From assembly GCA_029532415.1 (NCBI GenBank), contig JAQOTA010000052.1, positions 186,001-250,000 of the forward strand: DNA of 64,000 nt, written 5' to 3'. This stretch comes from Marasmius tenuissimus. Its lineage: Eukaryota > Basidiomycota > Agaricomycetes > Agaricales > Marasmiaceae. Below are positions 24,328 through 36,484 of this stretch, in pieces. Below the pieces are notes generated by a model. It made no database searches and was not told the origin of the DNA. It saw only the letters and a list, made by a program, of their open reading frames with translations. How positions within the stretch are numbered: the first letter of the stretch is position 1; every line of letters starts with the position of its first letter. The translations under genes were made by a program, and so were the position numbers.

Positions 24328-24857
24328 GTGTGTGTCTCGTCTCCCCCATTTGAATCGTTCAGTACCTAGTATCACCATGACTGATACTAATAGGGCTACT
24401 TCAAATCCCTGAGAAGCCGCACGCAATGAGGTCGAGGTCCTTTTTTCTTTTCCGTGTCCCGAGTCCGCGGCGTCTGGATTCCTGAATCCCGAGTCCTAAA
24501 TGCAAGGCAAGTCCTCTGACTCGTGTACGAGTATATGAATTAGACTCCAGACCCTGCTAAGTCAAAGGGAGGGACTCGAAGGGAGAGAAAAAAGAGCGGA
24601 AAGAAAAAACCTCGGAGTCCGATCGACTTCACACCTCTCGGTATTCAAGTCCTCGCATACACGGCCACTCCTTCCAGTTGACCGCCGGAATTCGAGGTCA
24701 AAAATGAAATTTTACGAGCGAGGGATGGCAGTCCTATCATGGAGTAGCGGGAAATTCGGATCTCCGACAAGAATAGTCAAGGTGCAATGTGATCTCCCGA
24801 ATCATTAGCATCAGCAGTAAGTCTCCGTCGCCACGAGAAGCGTCGCCAGAGCTTCGA

Positions 24858-26650
24858 AAGGCCTTGGCTTGAGGAGTGCATCAGTCAATGAACCACCTGG
24901 ACGTGCACGGGTGGAATTGTTGATAAGAAGGAAGTCTGAGCCTGAGGAGACCTTGAGTCCATCTCTAATCAAGAGACACTGGCACTGGCATCAGGGGTAG
25001 CGATCGGCGTTAGAAGTCGTACTGTTAGACGCTGTGTAGAGTGTGAAAGCTGACCGACCAGAACCGACCAGATGAATTTCAAGTCTCCGACCAATCAACG
25101 AGATTGGTGTTTGTTAAGTTTCCCGTGTGGCGCACAGCTTTGATGTATTCAATTGACTTGAGTACAACGAGACGAACGTGGACATGTGCGTTTTTCTTGC
25201 TGCTCTGGGGGTCTTCAAAGTACGGCGTCTTTGTAGGTCGCGACTCGCACGTGGGCAAGTATAAGGGTGATATCAATCTCCATCCCATCGTCATCCCGGC
25301 GGCACATGGAATCGGAGCTGGCGATAAACGGTAGTTAGGCGAGCCTGTGAAATGCTTCGGGCGGGTAGTCGCTGTTGGAAGTGTTGCCTGCAGCGTCCCT
25401 CCCGGGGCTCTAGAGTCCAAAATCATCTCAAAATACTGGTGTTGGAGAAAGCAATGCCGACAGAGAATGGACCGAGGGGGATTCTAGCAATCTGGTAGTG
25501 CAGTTTCTTCAACGAGGACTCGGAGAGAAACACATCGATCCTGGTATCGTGGTTCCAAGCTCATACTACCGATCAGTGAGAACAAGAATCTCCCCCGTAT
25601 CAGTGTCTGTGTGAGCAGCAATTGAAGCGAGTGGCAGAACCTACAGTCATCTGAAAGTTACCGTCACTGTAAACATGGAGAAACATCTAGCAGCATGAAG
25701 AAAACGGAGTCCCGGGCCCAGAATCGGGAGGGAGGTTTCTGCTAATACGCTACCGCGTATTTCAGGTCAACCACGTAGTATTCGAGTTATTTTGGACGCG
25801 AACACTTACGCGCCTTCGATTCCCAATCTCTTGTCGAGGTACAGGCCCTTCTACCGTCCATCCTCGTGCCCAGGATAAAAGATTCCGGTTGGAGGGTTCT
25901 CATTGGAGGGAGACGTTCCTGTCCTATCCACCTATTGCGGCCAGGGGATCCCCGAAGAATGCAACAGCTTTTGCAAGGAAGCCTGTCAGACGACACTTGC
26001 CTGCCACGGAGGCAGGGAGAATTTTGGAGAATTCGCATTCGAGGAAGCCTTGGCTCGAGGATACATCAGTTTCAAGTTGAGCACGAACACCTGGGCGTGG
26101 ACGTTAGAGTGTCATAAGAAGGAAAATAATACATAGGACTCCTGGGACGAGACCCTAATCTCTATTCAGAAGAGGGGGGTGGGCGAGTTCCTGACTTGAC
26201 TCGGACCACCGGGAGAGTCGAGAAGGGGTCTAGTGTGTATTTCAGGTTAACCATGTATCATTATGAACGAGAAAGCGCATCTTCGATTACCCCCTCTGGA
26301 TCTCTCGTTCAGATCCTTGTACTTGGCATCCGTCCTCACTCAATCCGAAAACCGTGTTCAATAGTAGAGTTTGAGAGGGATCGGGTCTCCCAGTTCCTTT
26401 CCTGTCACTCACTGTTGCGGAGCCAGCGGGTCCCCGGTACGATTAGCTGCCACTAAACAAAACGAACATCTCGCCAGTGGCTCGCGAGAAGCCTGTCAAA
26501 CATCCAACGTTCCATCGCCAGCCCCAGAGACAGGGGAATTCGAAGTTTGGAGAGTTCGTATGCAAGAAAGCCTTGGCTCGGTGATGTATCAGCCTCGAGT
26601 CGAGTTGCGAACACCTGGGCGTGGACGGTGAAGAGTCGAAAAAAGGAAGA
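24858..26650. repeat. second decayed repeat family, three copies
   Basis: Units at about 24858-24935, 26047-26130 and 26570-26650 share a GCCTTGGCTyGrGGA start, a CATCAG block, a (CA/AA)CACCTGG(G)CGTG block and a GAAGGAA end. Two are accompanied downstream by the GATCGGCGTTAGAAG unit, so a segment of about 1.7 kb seems to have been duplicated. No gene is seen inside. Confidence 0.5.
25001..25060 (+). repeat. GATCGGCGTTAGAAG repeat, copy 1
   Basis: Begins CGATCGGCGTTAGAAG and continues with GCTGTGTAGAGTGTGAAA. Further copies lie at 26729-26790 and 31946-31985, the last one between two F-box genes. Confidence 0.6.
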
Positions 26651-26728
26651 TATTATATAGTACTGGTCATGAGCGCCACGATGGGGTGGGATGAAACGGG
26701 TCCTCCCTATCTAATCAGATGAGAGAAC

Positions 26729-26790
26729 GCGATCGGCGTTAGAAGATGTAAAACGCTGTGTAGAGTGTGAAACTGATTGACCGGACAATT
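26729..26790 (+). repeat. GATCGGCGTTAGAAG repeat, copy 2
   Basis: Shares the GATCGGCGTTAGAAG core and the GCTGTGTAGAGTGTGAAA block with copy 1, and the AAACTGATTGA block with copy 3. Confidence 0.6.
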
Positions 26791-27250
26791 CGACCATCGT
26801 TCGTTTCATGTGGCGTGAGCCAACATACTTTGATGTTGCCCACGATAAATTCAATTGACTTGTATTCGTGAGACAAAAAGAGAGAGGTGGGTTTTCATAC
26901 CACCCGAGAGATCTTGAACGTTTGAGGACTTTGTGCAGCGGTTATGGTATAATGTCTCCCTCGCTGCTTTCATTCACGCGTTCCGGACGGATTTACTAGC
27001 TCGAGAAACGCGATGTATCCGCTGGACCTATATGCAGACCTTAGCTCCTGCGATGAACTCGAGCCATGTATCCCAACGAAACCCCTTACGCCTGACAACC
27101 TTCCCGAACTCCAGGTAAATCTATTGATATCAAGTTCGATGGAGCTCAAACGTGAGAACCCGTTTTCTCGTGCAGTCTCCGTCAAACACCACATCTTCTG
27201 GAGTCAGAACCTGAACTTTACGCCGGGGTGACGCCGCAGTCGCTGGCACT

Positions 27251-28760
27251 TCAATCTTTGCGCACTTGATGTTGAAACTTGGAAAAGATACTCCCAAAAC
27301 AGCCCAATAATTGTTCGCCTTGCCCCCTGAGCTTGATAAACCTGAGGCGTCTGAATGCGGGTAAACGGGCGAGTCGCATGAGTAACGGGGTCTGAAATTT
27401 GAATCAGATCAATACAACTGGAAGTCTTTGAAGTATCGGACGCACCACGACGTCCCACTTGTTTTTGCCAGGTTGAACATCCTCTAGTTTGATGCCGACG
27501 GAGAGACACCAGCCTCTCAAAACCATCAAATATCCCAACATCCTGTAGCCCTATCGTCCACGTCGACTCGTAAAAGGACCCGATATGGATTTCACGTAAC
27601 GATCTCCTGTGAGCATAGAGCGTCGACCGGTAGAAGAGGCTCGCGTCAATCTCCAATTCCAATTCCCCATTATACGGGGAAGTGAACTCCTCCAATCCCT
27701 CAAACGACTCGAGCTAGGCCACTAAATCGTCGCTGAAAAGTCGACAAACCAGCCGTGGATGTCGAGGGATACCAGAGGTAGAGAACGAACGTTGACATCT
27801 TGGAAGAGAACACGTAAATCTTGGTTCCGTGCTGGGCTATCGAAAATATAGTTGTTCAGTTTTAGGTGGGTGATCTTGGGATTATGGGCTGATATTTCGG
27901 CAAGGGAAGAAATGTAGTCGTTTCCGTGCGTAAATCGAACGTCGAAGGTCAAACTTGTGAGTCTGCCGTGGTTGAATAGGTGTAGGGGAGTAGAGATCCT
28001 CTCTATGCCATTGTTGAAGTAGCCGGAGAAGTCACCCACCGACAGCTCCTGGAGCAAGGGGAGAGCCGCCAAGGGGTTAAAGATGGATGTATTGAGCCAC
28101 TCGGGATCGCGATTTGTCATTACTTCCACACTGAGAAGCGACAGTAAATTTCGTGGGCGGGGGGGCACAGATAACATACATGAAGCACTCACTTCGCTGA
28201 TAGCAGTCCTTAAAAAGCAGAAAGCACGCCAGGAAAGAGCTTCGGTACCAGCTCTTCCATGAACTTACACTCTTCGCTGTTGGGAGGTAATTGGAGGCTG
28301 GCTCACAGCCCGACTCTGATTCGGAGCTTCTATATCAGCCTGCGCGGTGAGTTGGGGCTGTCGCGGAGTTCTTGAAGCATAATGAAGACTGCGTTGAACT
28401 TGGATATGTCGAGGACGTGTTTTGTACCATCGTAGGTTTTTATGACAGATATTGGGCCGAAATTTATGACGAGAGCATGCGTGGACCATAGAACTCTTCG
28501 TGCTGCTTGACTGACGTGTCCACTAACGAGTCTACATCAAGGGAACGATTGTCTTCCCGTATCGTTGAGGAAGGGCGAGCGAGACTATAACGAGGCGAAG
28601 ATTCTTCACATCTCCTTCGATCTAGGGAATCAGAAGCGTCAAGGGATCAGCTCACGGCCAGCCAGAATAAGAATAATATGAAACTTACCCATGAAATGAC
28701 CTCCTCTACAAGTTCAATGGGCAAACGTTCCAAAGACGACGTAGACCGTCGGCGGGTCAT
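27251..28760 (-). pseudogene. F-box protein pseudogene (local family member C)
   Basis: Frames in order show a broken member of the local F-box family. ERLPIELVEEVISW at the start (28760, minus) matches the F-box first exon. Then come IEGDVKNLRLV, QAARRVLWSTHALVINFGP, and VEVMTNRDPEWLNTSIFN...LTHLKLNN. It ends with STWTIGLQDVGIFDGFERL and, in another frame, LSVGIKLEDVQPG and VVVR, as in the intact copies. Breaks: frames do not join after the second block; TAA follows VLSAF near 28210; and a frameshift near 27500 separates RLVSL from LSVGI. A last exon-like piece (MRLARLPAFRRLRF) ends at 27251. It is therefore very likely non-functional. Confidence 0.75.
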
Positions 28761-29709
28761 ACAATGGATAGCAAGGTGCGAGTTGACGGTTTTGAATTGA
28801 ATGCTGGTTATTTGTACTTCAGGGCCTCCGCTCCGTTTGATCTATGTGGGTACATCACGGAGCTTCAGAACAGATATAATCACAGAGACCAAAGACGGTA
28901 CCTTCCACAGCCCGTCTCACAGATTGCCATGTAGCATTCGATGCACGTCGCAGCCTATCGCAGCGTTAGTGGAGCTTACGTACCTACTGAAAGACCTAAC
29001 CCCATAATTTTTGAGCTATATTAAGATTAGGCGCTCATTCTTACCACCTCCGCTCCGCACTCTGAACGGCACTCACAAACAGATATGTCTACGCGTCGCG
29101 GAATCGGCGTCAATGCTACTACTACATAGGCCACTTTCAGGCAGCTGACACAGCCAGTTGCATGCTAGGAGAAACAATGGCTCACGCCTGAAAATGGGCA
29201 TGCGGGCTCCAGTTGTAAGATCTATAGATGGGCTTACCAGATGGGTCGAAACGGAGGAGATTTCGGTATGTGAACACCGTTCAAATTTACGTCCAAGTCT
29301 CTTGGGAGCGAATGGCCGTGTAGGAGCTCCTCGACGACGATGGAGGAGTTGGTGATCCTCTCGTGCCTCTTCCCGATGGACCTGGTGTTGTTGGCGCGGA
29401 GGACGCCAGGAAGAAAAGGATTCGCCGGAGACTCGATTCAGGAATGGTCGTCCCTTCTGTCTTTAGGCTCATATCAGATTCTCTGTGTCACGATTTTTGA
29501 AAGATGGTTGTTTGAGCTGGTAGCTCCCAGGTTGCTAGACATAATTATAATCTCGTACGAGTCTCCCATTCTCACTTGCTGCCAGTGCTCAAGCTCACAG
29601 TTTGCGTAATGACTGCAAGGTCTTGAGGCCGGAACATTTTTCAGTGCTAACCTATATATTGGCTACTCGTGAAAATACAACCACAAAACTGAAATTACAG
29701 TCAAGGTCC
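28761..29709. other. intergenic, no gene recognised
   Basis: Short frames on both strands with no family resemblance. Confidence 0.5.
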
Positions 29710-31468
29710 TTATAACAGATCCAGTAGACTAAAACTCGGAGCTTGAACCAGCTCAAACCTCATTATCGTCGATGGTTCACCATCTACTTCTGGACCAGCC
29801 CCTGTTGTAGACTGGTAGCGGCGGGGTGCTAAAACTATTCGCAAACGGTTGCAGGGCAGATGGGATGCCCTTGGAACTGCGGCCTTTTCAATGGATTCCT
29901 GCATCCTCTTCATGGTATGTTGTGCGGCCCCGATTCTACCGTATCCGCATCGAGCGAATCGGGAGGACTTAGAGGCAACGGGGTGGAGTGAAATGGTGGA
30001 GAGGTTCGGTAGTCGCATGGCTCGAGCAATAAACGAAGCCTGAAGAAAGGGCGGTCAGCAGAAGAAGTGCAGAGCTGCACAGGAGCACATACAACAATGT
30101 CATTCTCTCCTGCACCCGGGTGAATCTCATCAGGATCTGGTCCAACCGAGAGCGTTGTCAGCTGTTGGAATTCGTCGAAAACCTCCAAGTTGCGCGACCC
30201 AATTGTCCAACCTCCCGTGTACGTAGGGATAAGAGACAATTCTCTGAGGGTGTTCTGATGCCGGGGAAGGATATCGTTGTAAAAACGCTGGGCAAACTCG
30301 TCGGATCTTTCGTCTGTGTCTGCTCCAGCATGCCTGAACTCCAGGGTCTCCAAGCCTCCGACAGATGGCGATCGCAAGAAATCTAACAGCTCCTCAGAGA
30401 CTGTACCGCAGGAGACACGACGGAGCGGAAGCTGAATATTTGGATCGGCGCCATTGAGCAATTTCCATAGGGCGTCGAGATCAGACTTCCAGGACCGCGG
30501 CAGCTCAATAGAATTAAGCGACTGCAGATGGGGTCGGAGCTGCGGAGACGCTTGGATCGACCATCCGGACAATCGAAGTGAGTGTAGCCGTAGTGTATTT
30601 GAGGGTGTGTTCTGGAATAGGTCCTGGAAAGGGAAAGGCTCTTTGTTGCCATGTGGCGTAATTAGCTCGAGGTGAATGAGAAGGGGGTTCTGAACGAAAA
30701 CAGTGGCGAGGGACGATATAAACCGTCTAAAATCCGACAGTAAGCCGTTCTCCTGCTTTATGGATAGTCTCTGTAAAGACCCGTTCGTCAGTTGGTGGAG
30801 AGGGAGTTTACTCGGGTCAATGCTGGTGACGATCTCAACGTCGGCAAGGTCCAGAAGATGACCCAGTGATTCGAAGACTGGCTCGTATGCAGAATCCGGA
30901 TCCCCTCTTGCGACGTACCACCTATGATATGAGATGCAATCAGATACTTCAAGGGGTGGTTGACTATAGGATTCATGTTGGTACCCACTTCACGGATCTC
31001 AGCCCCTTTAAAGCTGACAATGCTTTCGGCAGGATCTCCGAGAGCTTTCTACGCGCCGCTATGATCTCTTCTGTGTCCTCGGGCTCGGGGGGTATTGCTA
31101 TGCGGGTCCCGTCCCCATTCCGCCTCTGGCAGCCACGGCGAGGAGGGTGATGTTCTTTCGAAGGATCCAATGATTTGATCTCTAGTCTCCGAAACCTATC
31201 CACCGATGTACGGCTGAATTCCTCGAGCATTGTCATGCTCAAACTCAAATTCTCCCGATTGAGGTGCAGTATGATTGGGAATGTCTCCCACATAATGGGA
31301 CCCACAGTCACATTGATCGATTTATTGACCGCACGCAGGTTTTGAACATCGTTTCCGGCCTATGAATCGAGAAATGAGTCTCTATAAGCCGTGAGAGCGG
31401 GGAGAACGAACCAGATGGGCAATGTGGTGGACGATTTCGTTTGGGAGGGTAACGAAGGTAGTGGACAT
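29710..31468 (-). CDS. F-box protein (local family member A)
   Basis: Four exons: 31468-31412, 31359-30989, 30921-30093 and 30039-29710; 528 aa, frame intact. The F-box is at the N-terminus: TFVTLPNEIVHHIAHL-AGNDVQNLRAVNK...PIMWETFPIIL (residues 5-50). In related F-box proteins this segment binds Skp1 in SCF ubiquitin ligases. The rest is a long alpha/beta region with repeated leucine-rich turns (NPLLIHLELI, LHSLRLSGWS, LNSIELPRSW, LETLEFRHAG), probably irregular LRRs that would choose a substrate. A conserved block GGWTIGSRNLEVFDEFQQLT and DPDEIHPGAGEND precedes the last intron. Exon sizes 57 and 371 match member B exactly, so the two are recent relatives. The target is unknown. Confidence 0.82.
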
Positions 31469-31945
31469 GGTGTGTCAAGCAAGAGCTGTGAGAGCGTAGG
31501 AAATCAAAGTGAGCGATTGCATCAGAATCCAAGAGCACTGCCTTCGAACCCTCGAATTCAACTGAAGTTACCGCAAGATCAAAGATCGAATACTACGTGC
31601 GCTGAGGTACGCTGGTGGTCACGATGTCTCTCTCAACGAAACGGAAGTCACTTGGAGTAAACATGAATATGGTCATATGTAGCCTAGTGGTGGGCAGTGA
31701 ATAGTGGGATATATGAGCTATCGACATTGTAGAGTCCGATAACCCAGGATACTGTGTTGTAGGCTGGGTAGATACGACGTTTCTTGAGTGACTTCGCGTG
31801 CCGGGGAATGACATCTTGATACTATGATAAAACGTTGGGCTATGCGATGAGATCTTTCTCTGTGGGTATCAGACCTCGAGATGCAGAATTAGCCTGGGGA
31901 CGAGACCCTTCATTCTTTATTCACTGTCAGAAGACGAGCGGCAGT

Positions 31946-31985
31946 CGCGATCGGCGTTAGAAGCGATGAAAACTGATTGATTCGG
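31946..31985 (+). repeat. GATCGGCGTTAGAAG repeat, copy 3
   Basis: Same core as the copies at 25001 and 26729, here joined directly to AAACTGATTGATTCGG. Confidence 0.55.
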
Positions 31986-32233
31986 AGCGTTTGTTGGTTA
32001 CCCGTGAAGCTTGCGTCGTGAGTCGAGGCAATGAATTCAGTAGGGAATGCACCCACAACATACCTGTTTTTCTCGAGAGGGTTTTGGACTTAACACTACT
32101 TACCAGCCGTTCAGGTAGGTACCGACTCAAACGTTGACAATGCATCGATAGTCGAACGAGGCTTACGAAGGTCCCCGTATCTGAAATGAGACCACTGTAA
32201 GAAGCCACAGTGCGGCGGGACCGGCGACTGATG

Positions 32234-32395
32234 TCCGAGTCGAATAAGGCGTATGTACAACTGAAATCAAGACAAATGTAAGAGAGAAAACAAGTGGGGT
32301 TTACATAATGACCCGAGACAGGGTCGAACAAGGCGTATAAAGTCCCACTGAATAGCATTGGCGATACGACCTGAAGAGAGAAAACAAGTAGATTT
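32234..32395. repeat. degenerate two-unit tandem repeat
   Basis: GTCGAAyAAGGCGTAT and AGAGAGAAAACAAGT each occur twice in the same order with a period of roughly 90 bases. Confidence 0.5.
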
Positions 32396-32472
32396 GAAGA
32401 AGGACGTACGTATACACATTTGAGGTATGAGGGGCTTTTCAACTACGTACTTGATGGCCATGAGATGGCAAA

Positions 32473-34230
32473 TCAACCCTCGACAGAGGACTCGTCCCAG
32501 GTAAACCCCAAACTACCCAATTCACAGTCATACACGGAGACGTGGTGCCCCGTGTTGAGGTGAAGCCAAGCATCAACTCTTAGAATCCGCCGGCTGTACA
32601 CTCGGAGGGGTCCTCGCGACGGGTCAACCCACTGCAAGTGAGCATCAGGTATCACCACCTTATCAAGAGCCTCGCGAATCCTCTTCTCGTTGCGTTTAGT
32701 GTCGATACGAATGTGAGTGCCTAATTTCCTGTCCGTATCCCGGTATTTCTTGGGGCAAACTGAGGGAAGGATAAGCACTGAGAGGCATGGTAGTCGTGTA
32801 ATGTGGGAGAGGAAGTGGGCCTAGGGTATGCATTGTATTCAAATCAATACTCACGCGCACGTAGCATGTCATTGTCAAGTTGAAGACGCACCACAACATC
32901 TCCCTCTCCCATTGCACCAGGAAGGATTTCATCTGGATCAAGCCCAACAGCAAGACGGGTGAGCTCCACACACCCATCGAACACATCAACATCTGGCAGT
33001 CCAATAGTCCACGACCCCGTAAATGCCGGATAGACATGAAGTCTCCTCAGTGACCTCCTATGCTGGGGCAGCACGTCATTGTAGAACCGTCTCGCGAGGC
33101 GATCAGATTCTTGGTCTGTATATCCACCAGCGTATCCTAGTTCCAGATCGTCCAGGCCGGGGATCGACTGTAAAAAGTCCAGTAGACCATCGCTCACCCA
33201 TCCGGCGGATACATATCGTAGAGAAGGGGGCACGATGATGGTGAGGGATTTCCAGAATTCTTCGTGACTAGGCTGAACGCGGGACCAAGACCGTGGCAGT
33301 TGCAAAGAGTGCAGGGAGGTTAGATGATGTCGCATCTCAGGAGTCACTTCGATTGACCATCCTCGTAGGAGAAGAAAATGTGGGTGGATTGTTTCGGGCG
33401 GAACGTTCTGGATGAGATTTCGGAAGGGCAGCTGTTTTTCGAGTTGTTCTTCCATGTTGAGCTCGAGATGGGTGAGGTATGGGTTGTGAATGAGGACTGC
33501 TGCCAGGGATGATACGAAATCGGTTGGGTCTAAGGACTTCTCCGACCGTATGATCAATGTTTGTAGAGAGCCTGTGCTCTGCGAAGTGTCACGTTTCCGT
33601 GGATCGAGGGCAGACGGGAGCAGGGAACGTAGAAAGCGTAAGACTGTGCTCTGAATCCAGTCTGAATTATCCTTTGTTATTGTCCAGCTGTTGGACAGGG
33701 AAGAATTGAGACGCGAGGGGCCCAAGAAAGCGTAAGCTAAGCACTCACTGAACCGATCTCAAACCCTCTAGTGCATTCAACGCGCCTGGAAGGACTTCAG
33801 GCAGCCTCTTAGTCACCTCCATCAACTCCTCAGTATCTTCAGGCACGGGCGGATGTGCTATGTGTGTCCCGTCGGGCATTATAGTCCAAATACGGCAATT
33901 GGGATCTTCTAGCTCTTTTGAGGGATCAAGAGATTTTATCTCTAGCTTTCGAAACTTGTCTACGGGCGCATGGTTGAGGTCTTCAAGAATCGACATATTG
34001 GAAGCCAAATTTTCGCGATTGAAGTTGAGGATGATAGGAAAGGTGTCCCATACAACGGGATTGAGGACTCCATTTATGTGTTTGTCGACCAGACGAAGAG
34101 TTTTGAGGTCATTTCCTGTCTGGGCAAGATGAGCCTATATTGGTATTGCAAGGCACGATGGGGAGAGACAGACCAAAGATCCTATTTCCCAAAGGATTTC
34201 ATTTGGGAGGAAGCTCAGCCCGCTGGTCAT
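32473..34230 (-). CDS. F-box protein (local family member B)
   Basis: Four exons: 34230-34174, 34119-33749, 33687-32892 and 32820-32473; 523 aa with no breaks. The F-box reads SGLSFLPNEILWEIGSL-TGNDLKTLRLVDK...VVWDTFPIIL. Leucine-rich turns follow (NPYLTHLELN, HFLLLRGWSIE, LHSLQLPRSW, LDDLELGYAG), then the family block SWTIGLPDVDVFDGCVELTR and LDPDEILPGAMGEGDVV. Exons 1 and 2 have exactly the lengths of member A. The last exon departs from the family after PDAHLQW and ends in an unrelated stretch, SVYDCELGSLGFTWDESSVEG. Probable SCF substrate adaptor; target unknown. Confidence 0.8.
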
Positions 34231-34443
34231 GGCGCGTCGAAATCGATTGAGTGTACCTGCCAGTGACTTGACTCATCCAAGCCTCTCTCTCCCAGCGAAC
34301 ACTGCCTTCATTCTCAATTCAGCTCTACCCGGTGAGCTGAAGGACGGCGGGACGGCGAGGATGAGTTATTAAATTGTGAAACATTCAGATTGTGAGATTG
34401 TGAAGAAGTGGATGCAGGGTGTGAACCTGTGTGAACAGCGGAG
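34231..34443. promoter_or_regulatory. upstream region with segment shared with 60.4 kb
   Basis: The part from about 34375 on resembles 60378-60505 in the same orientation: TGTGAAACrTTC, then AAGTGGATG, GTGAACAGCG, and further GGGTTCCTCGGCCA. The shared block lies behind member B here but directly before truncated member E on the right. Confidence 0.5.
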
Positions 34444-34758
34444 TTGCAATTGACCGACCCTCAAGTTGTCCCAAAACTCGCGATCGGGTTCCTCGGCCAG
34501 CACTTCTCACCTACGCAAACCGATAATCCGTTGGCAATTTTCAACACTGCCATCAATAACGAGCGGATCATCCCGATCCTTGCCGCGTTTATCCACAAGG
34601 CGCTCGGAATATTTTCAGAGGTGCCTGTCCGAATTCCCTCCGAATGCGATATCGCTAGTCTTGATGAGCCAGCTCAAGACGACGGAGTTCAAGAACACTA
34701 CTTCCTACCAGACGATGGCGACGACTACTTACTTGACAACTACGACCCTTTGTACTAA
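34444..34758 (+). CDS. unrecognised open frame, acidic C-terminus
   Basis: An uninterrupted frame of about 104 codons, without an ATG at its left end, so any true start would lie in an upstream exon I cannot fix. Readable parts: VPKLAIGFLGQHFSP, NNERIIPILAAFIHKALGIF, and an acidic tail with DDGDDYLLDNYDPLY. No family recognised. Its first codons fall in the segment shared with 60.4 kb, so it may be a piece of a dispersed element. Confidence 0.3.
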   Translation: MQLTDPQVVPKLAIGFLGQHFSPTQTDNPLAIFNTAINNERIIPILAAFIHKALGIFSEVPVRIPSECDIASLDEPAQDDGVQEHYFLPDDGDDYLLDNYDPLY

Positions 34759-35302
34759 TATGTATGAGACAACTCAACCGTTCCAGTGAAATATATATAT
34801 ATCAAAGTGTGTTCATACACTCGGAGCCATCCTGGCCTCACAGGCCATGACGGCTGTAGCGTTGATATCTACGACCCACAGGTCCATGTCATCTGCCCAT
34901 GAGAGGATACCGAAAGGCATTTATCGAAACGGCATGACCGTATCTGTGCCGTAGTGTGCGACTAACTGGCGGTCGCACAGGCTACGGACCCCTGCAGTTC
35001 CTAATAGTAATGGGACCACCGCAGGTTTACCTCTTACCCCCAGTGAAAATCAACATAAATTCGGGGCCTTTCAGGGCCATTGTCTGATATTGCCGCGTAT
35101 TAGACTGTGACGTGACGCTGTTTTCGAGCATTCCTAGCTATTCTCCCATATTCTGGCGTGATTTTCTACCACCAATGACATCATTTATTTGTACCGCTTG
35201 ATATCCAAACGAGACTCGACCTACTGGGCCTGTGTTTGCCATTGATTTGAGCTCCCCTGTTGACATATTGCTGGATATTCCTCCCCTTCTGCCGTGTAAG
35301 CT

Positions 35303-35762
35303 ATGCCTATCAAGTCTGTACCCGGAAACCAGCCCAAGCCTTCGAAAAATCACTTCTTCTGCAATTGCCACAAAAAGTGCGGCGGACCTGAAGGAGTCGG
35401 GATGTGGGTTTCCAAGTCGTCCAGATACCGACACAGGAAAGCAGAAGCTACATATCGCGCTTGGCTGAATGCCGACGCCGAATCATCGAACTCAGCCAAT
35501 GTCCCTATGACCGGAGCGCTGCCCTTCACATCTGCTGATGATGCAGAATCAGATGCGGACGATGCGGACGTCTTTGGCTCAATTGAGAATGAGCCTACTG
35601 GTGGTGTAGAATCTATGGTACTTGTGAGTATTCTCTTGTCTATTGTTCAAGCTTGTATTCAATTCCTCGTAGAACACTCCTGATAATGATGATATCCTTA
35701 TGAACAACCCAACGTCTGATCCCGGTGGGGACCCCTTCACCAGCGAACCCAGGCCGCCCTGA
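35303..35762 (+). CDS. solo N-terminal fragment of a Tnp2-type transposon protein
   Basis: Two exons, 35303-35623 and 35673-35762, give 136 aa. The start FFCNCHKKCGG...SKSSRYRH resembles the short Cys/His motif at the N-terminus of many basidiomycete Tnp2 (CACTA) proteins, followed by the usual acidic Asp/Ser-rich linker (DDAESDADDADVFG). The Tnp2 core is absent: the frame closes soon after the intron. It looks like a truncated transposon relic that still forms an intact ORF. Confidence 0.45.
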
Positions 35763-36484
35763 CCACTAGCTGGTGAGCCCCGCCAGCCACGACCAGGACC
35801 CTTCACCCTGGGGCTCCCGGGTCATTGGCTGATGGGTGATGGCGTTTCTGCCCAGATAGCGTAAGGATTTCGTGACCTTATAATAGCTGTAAGTATGCTA
35901 GATAATTGTAAGTAGCCGTACAAATGAAATGGTATGACTACTTACCGGCCGGAGTTCAACAATCTGAGACGGAATTCTCAGAGAGGACAGGCTAATCGGC
36001 ATGAGAAGACGGAGTCAGACTGACCGGCACTGTCAGCCTAACCGGCATGAGAAGACGGAGTCAGCCTGGCCTGAGTTGCCAGTCTGACGGGGATGACAAG
36101 ACAACATCAGCCTGATCCGCATGGTCAGGCACCCCCATTCCGGTGAGTATGATCAAGCAACGTCAGTCTTGTTCTCGATGCCAGGGCAACAGCAATCTAA
36201 CAAGGATGATCAGTGAGATGAATGCTGAGTTGGAGTGACCATACGCAGCCAACGTTGATGCCTACGCCAAGCTACCATTATTCCATTTGACTCTCACATG
36301 TAGCACGACGACTGTGCGATATTGATAGGCAGAAAACATGATAGCATTAGCACGATACAGACGACACAGGCAAGCAAATACAGCACGGACAGCAGACAAT
36401 AGCGGGGATGCAAACGATAGCAACAGGGAGCACGGATTGAGAGAACGATAACGAAAAAAAAGGAAGCGAGCGAGCAAAAAGTTT
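35763..36484. other. intergenic with tandem repeat
   Basis: No gene seen. Holds the tandem repeat described separately and the 3' flank of the DUF6698-like gene. Confidence 0.5.
35990..36135. repeat. tandem repeat around CGGCATGAGAAGACGGAGTC
   Basis: Two close copies of a CGGCATGAGAAGACGGAGTCAG unit (starting about 35996 and 36042), followed by two weaker units (GGGGATGACAAGACAACATCAG and CCGCATGGTCAG), about 46 bases apart. No coding meaning seen. Confidence 0.65.

Larger units (their letters stand above)
31469..32472. other. intergenic with repeat traces
   Basis: No gene supported. Contains the third GATCGGCGTTAGAAG copy and a partly duplicated unit at 32230-32400. Confidence 0.5.
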
